From Flavobacterium sp. (GTDB lineage Bacteria; Bacteroidota; Bacteroidia; Flavobacteriales; Flavobacteriaceae), in NCBI GenBank assembly GCA_023251135.1, contig JAHEZJ010000002.1, positions 124,001 to 188,000 of the forward strand: a DNA stretch of 64,000 nt, given 5' to 3'. Positions within the stretch are counted from its first letter, which is position 1. Each line of letters starts with the position of its first letter. The position numbers and the translations under genes were made by a program. This document shows, in pieces, positions 44,227 to 55,311 of the stretch. Below the pieces are notes generated by a model. That model was given only the letters and a program-made list of their open reading frames with translations, was not told where the DNA came from and did no database searches.

Positions 44227-45141
44227 TTAGTCTCTTATTAACGGTAAAGTGGAACATCTCAACAATCCCTCCTGCTTTGCAATTTCTGCATATGGAATTT
44301 CTTCAACGATAAAACCATTAGCGCGCAGCCAATTGTTCAAACGGGTGAAGTTTTTCTCAGAAACCACTACATTTTCATCAATTGAAAATACATTTGAGAA
44401 CATATTATACATCTCATTTCTTTCGATATGAAATAAATTTTCTATTCCAAAAAGATTTACCAAATACAAATAATCGGCTTCCTCACGGAAACCTCTCTTA
44501 TAAATAATCCCTTTATCTTTTCCAACAGGCTGAAAACAACAGTCAAGGTGTAAAGCATTGTCACGAGCTTCCAATTTAGATTTTACCAAATCAAATTCTT
44601 TGACAATTTTATTCGGAAACGTTTTTTTTATAAAATCCACACCCTGCATATTGGTTCTTGCCGTAATGTAATCTTTATAATCACTTCCCTTATAAGTTCC
44701 AATAAAAACATGATCGTTCCACAACATAACATCACCTCCTTCAATATGAACTTCCTCTGGCGGACGAACTACCTTTAAAGGGTCCATCTGATCGATTACA
44801 TATTGAATGGCATCCAACTCGCGTTCTCTGTCCGGCAGAATATTTGATTTCACAAAAGTATCATCTATCACAAAACCTATATCTCTCGCAAAAATCTGAT
44901 TGTAATTTTCAATCATTTCAGGACGATACACTTTTACATCATATTTTTGAAAAACAGCATTAAAAGCATCCATTTCGGCAACCATATCTTTTTCGATAGG
45001 ATAAGTACCTGCTTTAATATGTTCCAACGATTTAGGATCATAAGCTTCCTCTAAAGTTGGAGTTGGCCCATTATGAACTGCAGAACCCAAAACTACTGCC
45101 CGCAGCCTTGACGTTTCGTTCTTTATATTTAATTGCAACAT
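44227..45141 (-). CDS. Dimethylarginine dimethylaminohydrolase/arginine deiminase-like protein
   Basis: This 304-residue member of the guanidino-modifying superfamily has FARDIGFVID (substrate-binding aspartate), HIEGGDVMLWND, LHLDCCFQPVG with the catalytic histidine, and the nucleophile cysteine in LLRCSTLPL at the C-terminus. It likely hydrolyses arginine or a methylated or related guanidino compound. The exact substrate is not clear. It lies between gltA and ctlX in the same direction. Confidence 0.82.
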   Translation of the reverse strand: MLQLNIKNETSRLRAVVLGSAVHNGPTPTLEEAYDPKSLEHIKAGTYPIEKDMVAEMDAFNAVFQKYDVKVYRPEMIENYNQIFARDIGFVIDDTFVKSNILPDRERELDAIQYVIDQMDPLKVVRPPEEVHIEGGDVMLWNDHVFIGTYKGSDYKDYITARTNMQGVDFIKKTFPNKIVKEFDLVKSKLEARDNALHLDCCFQPVGKDKGIIYKRGFREEADYLYLVNLFGIENLFHIERNEMYNMFSNVFSIDENVVVSEKNFTRLNNWLRANGFIVEEIPYAEIAKQEGLLRCSTLPLIRD

Positions 45142-45160
45142 AACTATATTGTATTTTGAG

Positions 45161-45168
45161 CAAAGATA
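45161..45168 (-). promoter_or_regulatory. Possible -7 element for the DDAH-like gene
   Basis: TATCTTTG on the minus strand matches TAnnTTTG, 20 bases before the start of the DDAH-like gene and just past the gltA terminator. The -33 element is not evident. Confidence 0.38.
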
Positions 45169-45197
45169 AAAAAAGCTTCACAGTTAAGTGAAGCTTT
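45166..45197 (-). terminator. Terminator of gltA
   Basis: On the minus strand, AAAGCTTCAC (45188-45197 read in complement) pairs with GTGAAGCTTT (45172-45181), a perfect 10-base stem with a 6-base loop, followed by a run of T. It begins 9 bases after the gltA stop. Confidence 0.85.
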
Positions 45198-45205
45198 AAT
45201 TTTTT

Positions 45206-46483
45206 TTATTTGTTTGACTTAAACTCTCTCAACGGGTGTCCAGTATAAATTTGTCTAGGTCGGCCGATTGGCTCCTTGTTCTCACGCATTTCTTTCCATT
45301 GCGCAATCCAGCCCGGTAATCTTCCGATAGCAAACATTACAGTAAACATATCTGTTGGGATCCCTAATGCTCTGTAAATAATTCCAGAGTAGAAGTCAAC
45401 ATTTGGATATAAATTTCTTGATTTGAAGTACTCATCTTCAAGAGCTGCTGCCTCTAATTTTTTAGCAATTTCCAAAATCGGATCTTCAACACCTAAAGTA
45501 TCCATTACTTCTTTAGCTGCTTTTTTGATGATTTTTGCTCTCGGATCGAAGCTTTTGTAAACTCTATGACCAAATCCCATTAAACGGAAAGGATCGTTTT
45601 TATCTTTTGCTTTTGCTAAGAATTTTTCAGTATCTCCACCGTCTTTGTTGATTTCTTCCAACATTTCAAGTACTGCCTGATTTGCACCTCCGTGTAGAGG
45701 TCCCCAAAGCGCAGAAACTCCTGCAGAAATAGAAGCAAATAAACCAGCATGAGATGAACCAACCATTCTTACTGTTGAAGTAGAACAGTTTTGTTCGTGA
45801 TCTGCATGAAGAATAAATAATTTATCTAATGCATCAATTACAATTGGATTTGCTGAGTAAGGTCCTGTAGGCAATTTAAACATTAATTGCATGAAGTTTT
45901 CAACGTAACCGGTCGTATTGTCATAATAATTCAACGGATACCCCATAGATTTTCTGTAGGTCCATGTTGCAATTACAAGAAATTTACCCATTGTTTTACA
46001 AATGGCTTCGTACATTTCTTTTTCATTTTCAACATTTACTGCCTTTGGATTAAATGCCGTTAAAGCACTAGTCAAAGCAGATAAAACACCCATTGGATGA
46101 GCTGTTTTTGGGAAACCATCAATGATATTTTTCATTTCTTCGTTTACCAAAGTATGTTTTTTAATACCATTTTCAAATTGCTCCAATTCCTGAGCTGTTG
46201 GTAATTCTCCAAAAATTAACAGATAAGACACCTCTAAGAAGCTTGCTTTTTCAGCAACATCTTCAATTGAATATCCTCTGTAACGTAAAATACCTAATTC
46301 TCCGTCTAAGAATGTGATTTCACTCTTACAAGAACCTGAGTTTTTATATCCAGGGTCTAAAGTAATAATACCAGTTAAATCACGTAATTTGTTAATATCG
46401 ATAGCTGATTCATTTTCACTCCCCGTGATTACCGGAAGTTCAATTTTTTGACCATCTACTTCTAATGTAGCTATTTTTGACAT
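45206..46483 (-). CDS. gltA: Citrate synthase
   Basis: The 425-residue protein is a type II hexameric-class citrate synthase: an N-terminal beta region (KIATLEVDGQKIELPVITG), CSTSTVRMVGSSHAGLFASISAG, the active-site GPLHGGANQAVLEML and MGFGHRVYKSFDPRA, and a conserved C-terminal GRPRQIYTGHPLREF. It condenses oxaloacetate and acetyl-CoA at the entry of the citric acid cycle. It stands as a single transcript with its own terminator just downstream. Confidence 0.96.
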   Translation of the reverse strand: MSKIATLEVDGQKIELPVITGSENESAIDINKLRDLTGIITLDPGYKNSGSCKSEITFLDGELGILRYRGYSIEDVAEKASFLEVSYLLIFGELPTAQELEQFENGIKKHTLVNEEMKNIIDGFPKTAHPMGVLSALTSALTAFNPKAVNVENEKEMYEAICKTMGKFLVIATWTYRKSMGYPLNYYDNTTGYVENFMQLMFKLPTGPYSANPIVIDALDKLFILHADHEQNCSTSTVRMVGSSHAGLFASISAGVSALWGPLHGGANQAVLEMLEEINKDGGDTEKFLAKAKDKNDPFRLMGFGHRVYKSFDPRAKIIKKAAKEVMDTLGVEDPILEIAKKLEAAALEDEYFKSRNLYPNVDFYSGIIYRALGIPTDMFTVMFAIGRLPGWIAQWKEMRENKEPIGRPRQIYTGHPLREFKSNK

Positions 46484-46520
46484 AATATATCGGAAATAAA
46501 TCTTTAAAATAATAATTTAT

Positions 46521-46528
46521 CAAATCTA
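46521..46528 (-). promoter_or_regulatory. Possible -7 element for gltA
   Basis: TAGATTTG on the minus strand matches TAnnTTTG, 37 bases before the gltA start and downstream of the enolase terminator. No clear -33 TTG was seen. Confidence 0.4.
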
Positions 46529-46582
46529 AGGAATTTAAGACTAATTAAAAAAAGAATCCTGCTATGAATTTGTTAAAACTCC

Positions 46583-46614
46583 AAAAAAAAACCATCCGTC
46601 GAGGCGGATGGTTT
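46583..46614 (-). terminator. Terminator of eno
   Basis: On the minus strand AAACCATCCG (46605-46614 in complement) pairs with CGGATGGTTT (46589-46598), a perfect 10-base stem with a 6-base loop, leading straight into a run of T (46583-46591). It lies 24 bases past the eno stop. Confidence 0.9.
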
Positions 46615-46638
46615 AAATTTCATATATAACTCTTACAA

Positions 46639-47955
<1,317 letters not shown>

Positions 47956-48033
47956 TTATATTTTTTTTTCGAAATTATAAAAATATTTAATAGTAAAAAC
48001 GTATTCTAACTAATAAACCTCTTTATTTATTAA

Positions 48034-49152
48034 CTACATCGTTTTAGCAGTAACTTCTTTTATATTCTCGACAAACTGATCGAACAAATACGACGAATCG
48101 TGAGGTCCTGGACTTGCTTCCGGGTGGTATTGTACTGAAAAACAATTCTTATTCTTCATGCGCATACCTGCAACTGTTTGATCGTTTAAATGCAAATGCG
48201 TAATTTCTAACTCCGGGTGATTGTCTAACTGCTCTTTATTTACAGCAAAACCATGGTTTTGTGAAGTTATTTCACCTTTACCTGTAATTAAGTTTTTCAC
48301 CGGGTGATTGATTCCACGGTGACCGTTAAACATCTTATACGTCTGAACTCCATTTGCCAAAGCAATTACCTGATGTCCTAAACAGATTCCGAACAAAGGT
48401 TTGTCATTAGCCAGAATTTCTTTTGCTACTTCTATTGCACCAAAAAGCGGATCCGGATCTCCAGGGCCGTTGGATAAAAAGTAACCGTCCGGATTAAATT
48501 CGGATAGATCTTTATACGTTGAATTGTATGGAAACACTTTAATGTAACAATCTCTCTTGGCCAGATTTCTCAAGATATTTTTTTTGATCCCAAGATCTAA
48601 GGCAGATATTTTATAAGTCGCATTTTCATCTCCAAAAAAATAAGGCTCAGTAGTTGAAACTTTTGATGCCAACTCTAAACCTTCCATGTCTGGCACATTG
48701 GCCAATTCTTTTTTCAGGTCTTCTATCGAAGTCCCGTCTGTACAGATCACAGCATTCATTGCCCCATTGTCACGAATATAGCTTACAAGTGCTCTGGTAT
48801 CAACATCAGAAATACAAATTAAGTTTTGCTTCTTAAAGTAATCTTCCAGGCTTCCTGAAGCATCTTCTCTTGAATAATTAAAGCTAAAATTTTTACAAAC
48901 CAAACCGGCTATTTTGATGCTGTCTGATTCAATTTCAGAATCATTAACACCATAATTTCCAATATGAGTATTCGTCGCAACCATTATTTGGCCAAAATAA
49001 GAAGGATCTGTAAAAATCTCCTGATATCCGGTCATTCCCGTATTAAAACAAACTTCACCAAAAGTCTTACCGCTAATTCCGATAGATTTTCCGTGAAAAA
49101 TAGTCCCATCACTAAGTAATAAAATGGCGCTTTGTCGTGTCGTGTATTTCAT
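48034..49152 (-). CDS. carA: Carbamoyl-phosphate synthase small subunit
   Basis: The 372-residue protein has the CarA N-terminal domain (LLSDGTIFHGKSIG, GEVCFNTGMTGYQEIFTDPSY) and a class I glutaminase domain with the nucleophile in GICLGHQ and YHPEASPGP for the remaining triad residues. It supplies ammonia for carbamoyl phosphate in pyrimidine and arginine synthesis. The large subunit carB is not in the window. A good promoter lies at 49229-49259. Confidence 0.96.
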   Translation of the reverse strand: MKYTTRQSAILLLSDGTIFHGKSIGISGKTFGEVCFNTGMTGYQEIFTDPSYFGQIMVATNTHIGNYGVNDSEIESDSIKIAGLVCKNFSFNYSREDASGSLEDYFKKQNLICISDVDTRALVSYIRDNGAMNAVICTDGTSIEDLKKELANVPDMEGLELASKVSTTEPYFFGDENATYKISALDLGIKKNILRNLAKRDCYIKVFPYNSTYKDLSEFNPDGYFLSNGPGDPDPLFGAIEVAKEILANDKPLFGICLGHQVIALANGVQTYKMFNGHRGINHPVKNLITGKGEITSQNHGFAVNKEQLDNHPELEITHLHLNDQTVAGMRMKNKNCFSVQYHPEASPGPHDSSYLFDQFVENIKEVTAKTM

Positions 49153-49228
49153 TCTTTAATTTGTATTGTTTTTTTTAACTGTTTCATGAAACTCCTTTGC
49201 GGATTTCCATGTGTAATTAGATATTTTG

Positions 49229-49259
49229 CAAATTTACTTCTTTAAAAGAGTGCTTCCAA
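49229..49259 (-). promoter_or_regulatory. Promoter of carA
   Basis: On the minus strand TAAATTTG (49229-49236) matches the -7 consensus and TTG (49257-49259) the -33 element, with exactly 20 bases between. Transcription would start near 49223, giving a leader of about 70 bases. The rest of the 250-base gap up to rplQ holds only the rplQ terminator. Confidence 0.65.
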
Positions 49260-49340
49260 GATTTTTTAAAAATTTCATCTCTAAAAATAAAACCGAGATA
49301 CTGAAATAAGTTAAATTTTGATTTCACTCCCAAAAAATCA

Positions 49341-49373
49341 AAAAAAAAGGATAAACTAAAAATTAGTTTATCC
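49341..49373 (-). terminator. Terminator of the rplQ end of the ribosomal cluster
   Basis: On the minus strand, GGATAAACTAA (49363-49373 in complement) pairs with TTAGTTTATCC (49349-49359), 11 perfect pairs with a 3-base loop, followed by eight T. It lies 31 bases past the rplQ stop and ends the long ribosomal transcript. Confidence 0.9.
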
Positions 49374-49403
49374 TTGATTTCTATAGAATCATTACTTTCA
49401 TAA

Positions 49404-49892
49404 TTATTCAGAAGCTTCAGTAGTCGTTTCTGATTCAGCAGCAGGAGCTTCAGGAGTACCTTCCGCTTTTTTAGCTTTACCACCACGACGGCTTTTTGCT
49501 TTTTTAACTTCTTTTTTACCTCCATTGTAAAGTTCATTGAAATCTACAAGTTCGATCATTGCCATATCAGCATTATCTCCCAAACGATTTCCAACTTTAA
49601 TGATACGAGTGTATCCACCTGGACGGTCTCCAACTTTAGCAGCTACGTCTCTGAACAAGTCAGTTACCGCATATTTACTACGTAAGTAAGCAAAAACAAT
49701 ACGACGGTTGTGAGTCGTATCTTCTTTTGATTTTGTGATTAAAGGCTCAACGAATTGTTTAAGCGCTTTAGCTTTAGCAACAGTAGTGTTAATACGTTTG
49801 TGCTCGATAAGAGAACAAGCCATATTAGCCAACATAGCTTTTCTATGTCCAGTCTGTCTGCTTAAGTGATTGAATTTTTTTCCGTGTCTCAT
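49404..49892 (-). CDS. rplQ: Ribosomal protein L17
   Basis: The 162-residue protein starts [20 protein letters not shown] and contains the L17 core up to about residue 120. It carries a lysine- and alanine-rich C-terminal tail ([16 protein letters not shown] followed by an acidic TTTEASE end) that is longer than in E. coli, as is common in Bacteroidota. It is the last gene of the ribosomal unit, behind rpoA, with a short hairpin in between. Confidence 0.95.
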   Translation of the reverse strand: MRHGKKFNHLSRQTGHRKAMLANMACSLIEHKRINTTVAKAKALKQFVEPLITKSKEDTTHNRRIVFAYLRSKYAVTDLFRDVAAKVGDRPGGYTRIIKVGNRLGDNADMAMIELVDFNELYNGGKKEVKKAKSRRGGKAKKAEGTPEAPAAESETTTEASE

Positions 49893-49907
49893 TGCTATTT
49901 TAAATTT

Positions 49908-49925
49908 AATCCCGCAAGCGGGATT
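49908..49925 (-). repeat. Short hairpin between rpoA and rplQ
   Basis: AATCCCGC (49908-49915) and GCGGGATT (49918-49925) are perfect complements around two bases, so a stem of about 7 pairs can form 16 bases before the rplQ start. No T run follows on the minus strand. It could affect L17 translation or be an RNA processing site. Confidence 0.5.
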
Positions 49926-49928
49926 GAA

Positions 49929-50921
49929 TTATTCTTTATCTAATTTGTATTTAGCTAAATCCATTCCGAAAGTTAAATTCTTCACTGCAACAAGTTCGTC
50001 AAGTTCAGTTAAAGATTTTTTACCAAAATTACGGAATTTCATTAGATCATTTTTATTGAACGATACTAAATCACCAAGTGTATCAACTTCAGCCGCTTTC
50101 AAGCAATTTAATGCTCTCACAGATAAATCCATATCAACAAGCTTAGTTTTAAGCAATTGTCTCATATGCAATGACTCTTCATCATACGATTCTGTTTGTG
50201 CAATTTCGTCAGCCTCGAGTGTAATTCTTTCGTCAGAAAATAACATGAAGTGGTGAATTAAAACTTTAGCAGCTTCAGTAAGGGCATCTTTTGGATTAAT
50301 AGATCCATCAGTTTTAATTTCAAAAACTAATTTTTCGTAATCTGTTTTTTGCTCTACACGGAAGTTTTCAATCGCATATTTTACATTTTTTACCGGGGTA
50401 AAAATAGAGTCTGTAAAAATAGTACCAATTGCAGCGTTCTGTTTTTTGTTCTCCTCAGCAGGAACATATCCTCTACCTTTTTCGATTGTTAAATCGAAGT
50501 TCAATTTGATTTTAGAATCTAAGTTACAGATAACAAGGTCTGGATTCAAAACTTGAAAACCTGAAATAAATTTTTGAAAATCACCTGCTGTTAATTGATC
50601 TTTACCAGAAACAGAAATTGTAACTGCTTCATTATCGATATCTTCGATTTGACGTTTGAAACGTACTTGTTTTAGATTAAGGATAATTTCGGTAACATCT
50701 TCAACAACACCTGAAATAGTAGAAAACTCATGATCTACACCTTCGATACGAACAGATGTAATTGCATAACCTTCTAATGCTGAAAGCAAAACTCTTCTAA
50801 GTGCATTACCAACTGTCAATCCATAACCAGGTTCTAAAGGTCTAAATTCGAATTTACCTTCAAAATCGGTTGAATCGATCATGATAACTTTATCGGGCTT
50901 TTGAAAATTAAATATTGCCAT
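49929..50921 (-). CDS. rpoA: RNA polymerase alpha subunit
   Basis: The 330-residue protein has the N-terminal assembly domain ([29 protein letters not shown]) and the C-terminal DNA-binding domain with two helix-hairpin-helix elements ([29 protein letters not shown] and [18 protein letters not shown]). It dimerises to start assembly of core RNA polymerase. It sits between rpsD and rplQ, the usual alpha-operon order. Confidence 0.96.
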   Translation of the reverse strand: MAIFNFQKPDKVIMIDSTDFEGKFEFRPLEPGYGLTVGNALRRVLLSALEGYAITSVRIEGVDHEFSTISGVVEDVTEIILNLKQVRFKRQIEDIDNEAVTISVSGKDQLTAGDFQKFISGFQVLNPDLVICNLDSKIKLNFDLTIEKGRGYVPAEENKKQNAAIGTIFTDSIFTPVKNVKYAIENFRVEQKTDYEKLVFEIKTDGSINPKDALTEAAKVLIHHFMLFSDERITLEADEIAQTESYDEESLHMRQLLKTKLVDMDLSVRALNCLKAAEVDTLGDLVSFNKNDLMKFRNFGKKSLTELDELVAVKNLTFGMDLAKYKLDKE

Positions 50922-50942
50922 AAATTTCGACTAAGTCAATTA

Positions 50943-51548
50943 TTATTTGTTGTACAACTCTACGATTAATTGTTCTTTAATGTTTTCTGGAATTTGAAGT
51001 CTCGCAGGTACAGAAACGAAAGTTCCTTCTTTAAGATCATTGTTCCAAGTAATCCATTCATAAACATGACTTGAATTTGATAAAGAACGTTCGATAGCTT
51101 CTAAAGATTTAGATTTTTCACGAACTGCAACTTTATCACCAGGTTTAAGGTGGTAAGAAGCGATATTTACAACTTCACCATTTACAGTAACGTGTCTGTG
51201 AGAAACTAATTGTCTAGCACCTCTTCTAGAAGGAGCAATACCCATTCTAAAAACAACGTTATCTAATCTTGCTTCGCATAATTGTAAAAGAACTTCACCA
51301 GTAACACCTTTAGTAGCTGATGCTTTTTTGAATAAATTTCTGAATTGTTTTTCTAAAATTCCGTAAGAATATTTAGCTTTTTGCTTTTCCATTAACTGAA
51401 CAGCGTACTCAGATTTTTTACCTCTTTTTTTAGCCATCCCGTGTTGTCCAGGTGGGTAATTTCTTTTTTCGAAAGATTTATCATCTCCGAAGATTGCCTC
51501 GCCAAATTTACGAGCAATTCTAGTTTTTGGACCAGTATATCTTGCCAT
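50943..51548 (-). CDS. rpsD: Ribosomal protein S4
   Basis: The 201-residue protein starts [20 protein letters not shown] and has the S4 RNA-binding domain ([35 protein letters not shown]). It lacks the N-terminal zinc-binding cysteines of some S4 proteins. S4 nucleates the 30S body and is a known translational repressor of its own operon in other bacteria. A bulged hairpin lies in the leader just upstream (51566-51619). Confidence 0.96.
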   Translation of the reverse strand: MARYTGPKTRIARKFGEAIFGDDKSFEKRNYPPGQHGMAKKRGKKSEYAVQLMEKQKAKYSYGILEKQFRNLFKKASATKGVTGEVLLQLCEARLDNVVFRMGIAPSRRGARQLVSHRHVTVNGEVVNIASYHLKPGDKVAVREKSKSLEAIERSLSNSSHVYEWITWNNDLKEGTFVSVPARLQIPENIKEQLIVELYNK

Positions 51549-51565
51549 TTCTAAAAAATTAATTT

Positions 51566-51619
51566 AAGGTAGAGATTATGAATTCAGGTCAAATCCTTCG
51601 ATAATCTATGCTCTACCTT
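51566..51619 (-). ncRNA. Possible ribosomal-protein leader hairpin upstream of rpsD
   Basis: On the minus strand a 14-base 3' arm (ATAATCT then CTACCTT in RNA order) pairs fully with AAGGTAG and AGATTAT on the 5' side, with a 5-base bulge between those two segments and a loop of about 21 bases. The structure spans the gap between rpsK and rpsD and ends 17 bases before the rpsD ATG. No T run follows directly, so it is not an ordinary terminator. The shape suits an S4 autoregulatory site, which is inference. Confidence 0.5.
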
Positions 51620-51643
51620 GTTTATACTATTGAATAAATAAAA

Positions 51644-52027
51644 TTAAACTCTACGTCTTTTTGGAGGACGACATCCGTTGTGAGGCATTGGAGTAACATC
51701 GATAATCTCTGTAACTTCAATTCCACCGTTATGAATAGAACGGATAGCAGACTCACGTCCGTTTCCTGGTCCTTTTACATAAACTTTTACTTTTTTAAGT
51801 CCTGCCTCAAGAGCTACTTTACTACAATCTTCTGCTGCCATTTGAGCTGCATACGGAGTGTTCTTTTTAGAACCTCTGAAACCCATTTTACCAGCTGAAG
51901 ACCAAGAAATAACTTCACCTTTCTTGTTAGTCAAAGAAATGATAATGTTGTTGAAAGTGGCAGAAATATGAGCTTCACCCGTTGATTCAACGATAACTTT
52001 ACGTTTTTTTGCAGTTGCTTTAGCCAT
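51644..52027 (-). CDS. rpsK: Ribosomal protein S11
   Basis: The 127-residue protein contains the S11 landmarks [24 protein letters not shown] and the conserved C-terminal [17 protein letters not shown]. It lines the 30S platform near the Shine-Dalgarno helix region. It follows rpsM by 8 bases and precedes rpsD after a 95-base gap that holds the hairpin. Confidence 0.96.
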   Translation of the reverse strand: MAKATAKKRKVIVESTGEAHISATFNNIIISLTNKKGEVISWSSAGKMGFRGSKKNTPYAAQMAAEDCSKVALEAGLKKVKVYVKGPGNGRESAIRSIHNGGIEVTEIIDVTPMPHNGCRPPKRRRV

Positions 52028-52035
52028 ATTACTTA

Positions 52036-52410
52036 TTATTTAGTTGCTTTTTTCTTGTTAGCAACAGTTTTTCTTTTACCTTTTCTTGTTCTAGAGTTGT
52101 TTTTAGTTCTTTGCCCTCTTAACGGAAGACCAGATCTATGACGGATACCTCTGTAACAACCAATATCCATTAAACGTTTGATGTTCAAAGAAACTTCAGA
52201 ACGTAATTCTCCTTCAATTTTGAATGCTCCAACAGCCTCACGAATTGCTCCGATCTCGTCGTCATTCCAATCTTGAACTTTTTTGTCTTGGCTAACTTGA
52301 GCTTTTTCTAAAATCTCAATAGCTCTACTTCTCCCTAATCCGAAGATGTAGGTTAGTGCTATAACACCTCTTTTATTTTTTGGGATATCTACCCCTGCTA
52401 TTCTTGCCAT
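52036..52410 (-). CDS. rpsM: Ribosomal protein S13
   Basis: The 124-residue protein begins [26 protein letters not shown] and ends with a basic tail after the signature [19 protein letters not shown]. It contacts the 50S subunit and P-site tRNA. It lies just downstream of rpmJ, in the conserved infA-rpmJ-rpsM-rpsK order. Confidence 0.96.
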   Translation of the reverse strand: MARIAGVDIPKNKRGVIALTYIFGLGRSRAIEILEKAQVSQDKKVQDWNDDEIGAIREAVGAFKIEGELRSEVSLNIKRLMDIGCYRGIRHRSGLPLRGQRTKNNSRTRKGKRKTVANKKKATK

Positions 52411-52412
52411 AA

Positions 52413-52529
52413 TTATCCTTGTCTTTGTTTAAATCTAGGATTCTTTTTGTTTATTACGTACAATCTCCCTTTTCTACGCACGATAATGCACTCGGCACTT
52501 CTCTTTTTTACTGATGCTCTAACTTTCAT
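52413..52529 (-). CDS. rpmJ: Ribosomal protein L36 (zinc-independent form)
   Basis: I translated this small gene directly: 38 residues from the ATG at 52527-52529 to the stop at 52413-52415, beginning [15 protein letters not shown] and ending RFKQRQG. Of the four zinc ligands of the classic form, only Cys14 remains; positions 11, 27 and 33 are Ser, Asn and Phe. It is therefore the C-minus type. It lies 2 bases before rpsM and 12 bases after infA. Confidence 0.94.
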
Positions 52530-52541
52530 AGTGAATATCCT

Positions 52542-52757
52542 TTAATATCGATAAGTAATTCTTGCTTTTGACAAATCATAAGGACTCATTTCCAGTTTCA
52601 CTTTATCACCAGGTAATAACTTGATGTAATGCATACGCATTTTACCAGAAATATGAGCAATTACGATATGTCCATTTTCTAACTCTACACGGAACATCGC
52701 ATTTGATAATGCTTCGATGATTGATCCGTCTTGTTCTATTGCTGATTGTTTTGCCAT
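52542..52757 (-). CDS. infA: Translation initiation factor IF-1
   Basis: The 71-residue protein is a single OB-fold domain with [43 protein letters not shown] sequence, starting [11 protein letters not shown]. It binds the 30S A site during initiation. It lies between secY and rpmJ; the map and adk genes found here in some bacteria are absent. Confidence 0.96.
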   Translation of the reverse strand: MAKQSAIEQDGSIIEALSNAMFRVELENGHIVIAHISGKMRMHYIKLLPGDKVKLEMSPYDLSKARITYRY

Positions 52758-52764
52758 AAATATA

Positions 52765-54111
52765 TTAAGCTACCGCTTTTCTATTTTTACCAGTCTTCAT
52801 TAAACCATCATAATGCTTGTTTAACAAGTATGAATTGATTTGTTGAATAGTATCTATTGCAACTCCAACCATAATTATTAATGAGGTACCTCCAAAAAAC
52901 ATTGCCCAAGATTGTTGTACATCCATAATACTTACAACAATAGCTGGGAACACAGCAATCAAAGCAAGGAATAAAGATCCTGGGAAAGTTATTAAAGACA
53001 TCACTTTGTCAAGGAAGTCTGAAGTTTCAGCTCCCGGACGAACGCCAGGAATAAAACCACCACTTCTTTTTAAATCATCGGCCATTTTGTTAGTAGGAAC
53101 AGTGATTGCAGTATAAAAGAATGTAAATACAATAATTAAAGTTGCAAATACAAAGTTGTACCAAAATCCGAACATATTACTAAACGCACCAACAATAGAT
53201 TGTGATGTGTCTGATTTAGACAATCCAGCTACAGCTGCAGGAATAAACATAATTGCCTGAGCAAAGATGATTGGCATAACCCCAGAAGCATTAAGCTTAA
53301 GAGGAATCCATTGTCTATTACCACCAGCTAAATCCTGCTCGTAATCTCCAGTTGTTGTACGACGAGCGTACTGAACCGGAATTCTGCGTACTGCCATTGT
53401 AAGCAATACACAAGAAATGATTACTAATAACCACACAATAATCTCAATAACTAACAACATTGGACCTCCATTGTTATTGGTAACTCTGGTTGTAAATTCT
53501 TGTATAAAAGCTTGCGGTAAGCGCGCTAAGATACCAACCATAATCAATAATGAAATTCCATTTCCAATACCTTTATCTGTAATTTTTTCTCCAAGCCACA
53601 TAGCAAAAATTGTACCTGTAACTAAGATAATAACTGATGAGAACAAAAATTCAGGTGAATTAAAGCCCAGTAAGAATGCACTACCAGGCAATGTTCTATA
53701 CAAATTATAGATATAAGTTGGACCTTGAACCAGTGTAATAGCTATAGTCAACCAACGAGTGATTTGATTAATCTTTTTTCTACCACTCTCTCCATCGTTC
53801 TGAAGTTTTTGTAAATAAGGAATCGCAATTCCCATCAACTGAACAACAATAGATGCAGAAATATAAGGCATAATACCTAAAGCAAAAACTGAAGCTTTAG
53901 AGAAAGCACCTCCTGTAAACATGTCCAGGATAGATCCCAGACCATTTTTAGTTTGTCCCGCTAAACCTGTTAACTGAGTTGCGTCAATTCCAGGAAGCGT
54001 AACATGTGCACCAAAACGATATACTAAAAGCAATCCTAAAGTAATTAAGATTCTATTTTTCAGTTCTTCGATTTTCCAAACATTACTTATTGATTCAATA
54101 AATTTCTTCAT
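52765..54111 (-). CDS. secY: Preprotein translocase subunit SecY
   Basis: The 448-residue protein has ten membrane segments and SecY signatures such as [55 protein letters not shown] and the cytoplasmic loop GFIPGVRPG. It forms the protein-conducting channel of the inner membrane. It is encoded between rplO and infA as usual. Confidence 0.96.
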   Translation of the reverse strand: MKKFIESISNVWKIEELKNRILITLGLLLVYRFGAHVTLPGIDATQLTGLAGQTKNGLGSILDMFTGGAFSKASVFALGIMPYISASIVVQLMGIAIPYLQKLQNDGESGRKKINQITRWLTIAITLVQGPTYIYNLYRTLPGSAFLLGFNSPEFLFSSVIILVTGTIFAMWLGEKITDKGIGNGISLLIMVGILARLPQAFIQEFTTRVTNNNGGPMLLVIEIIVWLLVIISCVLLTMAVRRIPVQYARRTTTGDYEQDLAGGNRQWIPLKLNASGVMPIIFAQAIMFIPAAVAGLSKSDTSQSIVGAFSNMFGFWYNFVFATLIIVFTFFYTAITVPTNKMADDLKRSGGFIPGVRPGAETSDFLDKVMSLITFPGSLFLALIAVFPAIVVSIMDVQQSWAMFFGGTSLIIMVGVAIDTIQQINSYLLNKHYDGLMKTGKNRKAVA

Positions 54112-54124
54112 CTTAATAGATAAG

Positions 54125-54577
54125 TTATATAGTTACAGCTTCTCCACCAGCAGCTTCGATAGCAGCTTTTGCAGTAGCGGTAAATTTGTGGGCAGTTACT
54201 TTTAATTTTGCTTTCAATTCTCCTCTACCTAAAATCTTAACGATTTCATTTTTGGTAGCCAGACGATTTGCTACGAAATCTGTCATAGAAACAGAATCAG
54301 TAATCACACCATTGTCTACTAATAATTGAAGCGTATCTAAATTAACACCTTCGTATTCTTTACGATTGATGTTTGTGAAACCAAACTTAGGCACACGTCT
54401 TTGAAGTGGCATTTGCCCTCCTTCAAAACCAATCTTTTTAGAATATCCAGAACGAGATTTTGCTCCTTTGTGACCTCTTGCAGAAGTACCACCTTTTCCA
54501 GAACCTTCTCCTCTACCTAATCTTTTATTTTGATTGTGTGTTGACCCTTCAGCTGGTTGTAAGTTACTTAAATTCAT
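54125..54577 (-). CDS. rplO: Ribosomal protein L15
   Basis: The 150-residue protein begins MNLSNLQPAEGSTHNQNKRLGRG and has the glycine-rich GSGKGGTSARGHKGAKSRSG segment followed by GFEGGQMPLQRRVPKFGF, the L15 signature. It helps assemble the 50S subunit. It lies 13 bases upstream of secY. Confidence 0.96.
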   Translation of the reverse strand: MNLSNLQPAEGSTHNQNKRLGRGEGSGKGGTSARGHKGAKSRSGYSKKIGFEGGQMPLQRRVPKFGFTNINRKEYEGVNLDTLQLLVDNGVITDSVSMTDFVANRLATKNEIVKILGRGELKAKLKVTAHKFTATAKAAIEAAGGEAVTI

Positions 54578-54588
54578 AACAGTATTTG

Positions 54589-54771
54589 TTATTTAGCTTC
54601 TTCGACAGAAACTAAGTGTTTAACTTTGTTTATCATCCCAAGGATTGCAGGATTTGAATCATGCTCTACAACTTGTCCCATTTTACGTAGACCTAAAGCT
54701 TCCAAACCTCTTTTTTGAGAAAGAGGGCAGTTGATTTTGCTTCTTACTTGTTTTACTAATAATTTAGCCAT
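54589..54771 (-). CDS. rpmD: Ribosomal protein L30
   Basis: The 60-residue protein, starting [19 protein letters not shown], has the L30 beta-alpha-beta fold pattern with [25 protein letters not shown]. The length is typical for bacteria. It lies between rpsE and rplO. Confidence 0.94.
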   Translation of the reverse strand: MAKLLVKQVRSKINCPLSQKRGLEALGLRKMGQVVEHDSNPAILGMINKVKHLVSVEEAK

Positions 54772-54783
54772 AATTTCCTTGAA

Positions 54784-55305
54784 TTAACCTTTAAAAACTT
54801 TTTCTAAAGAAACACCTCTTTGTTTTGCAACAGTATGAGCGCTTCTCATTTGTAATAAAGCATCAAAAGTTGCTTTTACCACGTTATGAGGATTTGATGA
54901 TCCTTGAGATTTAGATAATACATCGTGAATACCTACTGATTCAAGAACTGAACGAACAGCTCCACCAGCAATAACTCCTGTACCATGAGAAGCAGGAATT
55001 AAGAATACACGTGCACCACCAAATTTACCTTTTTGTTCGTGAGGAACAGATTGTCCGTTCAAAGGAATTTTCACTAAATTTTTCTTAGCATCTTCTACTG
55101 CTTTCGCAATTGCTTCAGAAACGTCTTTAGATTTTCCTAATCCATGACCAACTACTCCGTTTTCATCACCTACAACTACAATAGCAGAAAAACCGAAAGC
55201 TCTACCACCTTTTGTAACCTTAGTAACACGATTAACACTTACCAGACGATCTTTAAGTTCAAGACCACTTGGTTTTACCAATTCTACATTTTTGTATTTA
55301 GACAT
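54784..55305 (-). CDS. rpsE: Ribosomal protein S5
   Basis: The 173-residue protein has the N-terminal double-stranded-RNA-binding-like domain ([27 protein letters not shown]) and the C-terminal [16 protein letters not shown] region. It lies at the 30S mRNA entry and affects decoding accuracy. It sits between rplR and rpmD. Confidence 0.96.
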   Translation of the reverse strand: MSKYKNVELVKPSGLELKDRLVSVNRVTKVTKGGRAFGFSAIVVVGDENGVVGHGLGKSKDVSEAIAKAVEDAKKNLVKIPLNGQSVPHEQKGKFGGARVFLIPASHGTGVIAGGAVRSVLESVGIHDVLSKSQGSSNPHNVVKATFDALLQMRSAHTVAKQRGVSLEKVFKG

Positions 55306-55311
55306 AATATA

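Noticed and set aside
49217..49537. A 106-codon minus-strand frame partly inside rplQ
   Set aside because: It is out of frame with the well-supported L17 gene and crosses the terminator stem, so it is a by-product of the lysine-rich L17 tail.
49870..50256. A 128-codon plus-strand frame
   Set aside because: It is antisense to rpoA and the start of rplQ and has no independent support.
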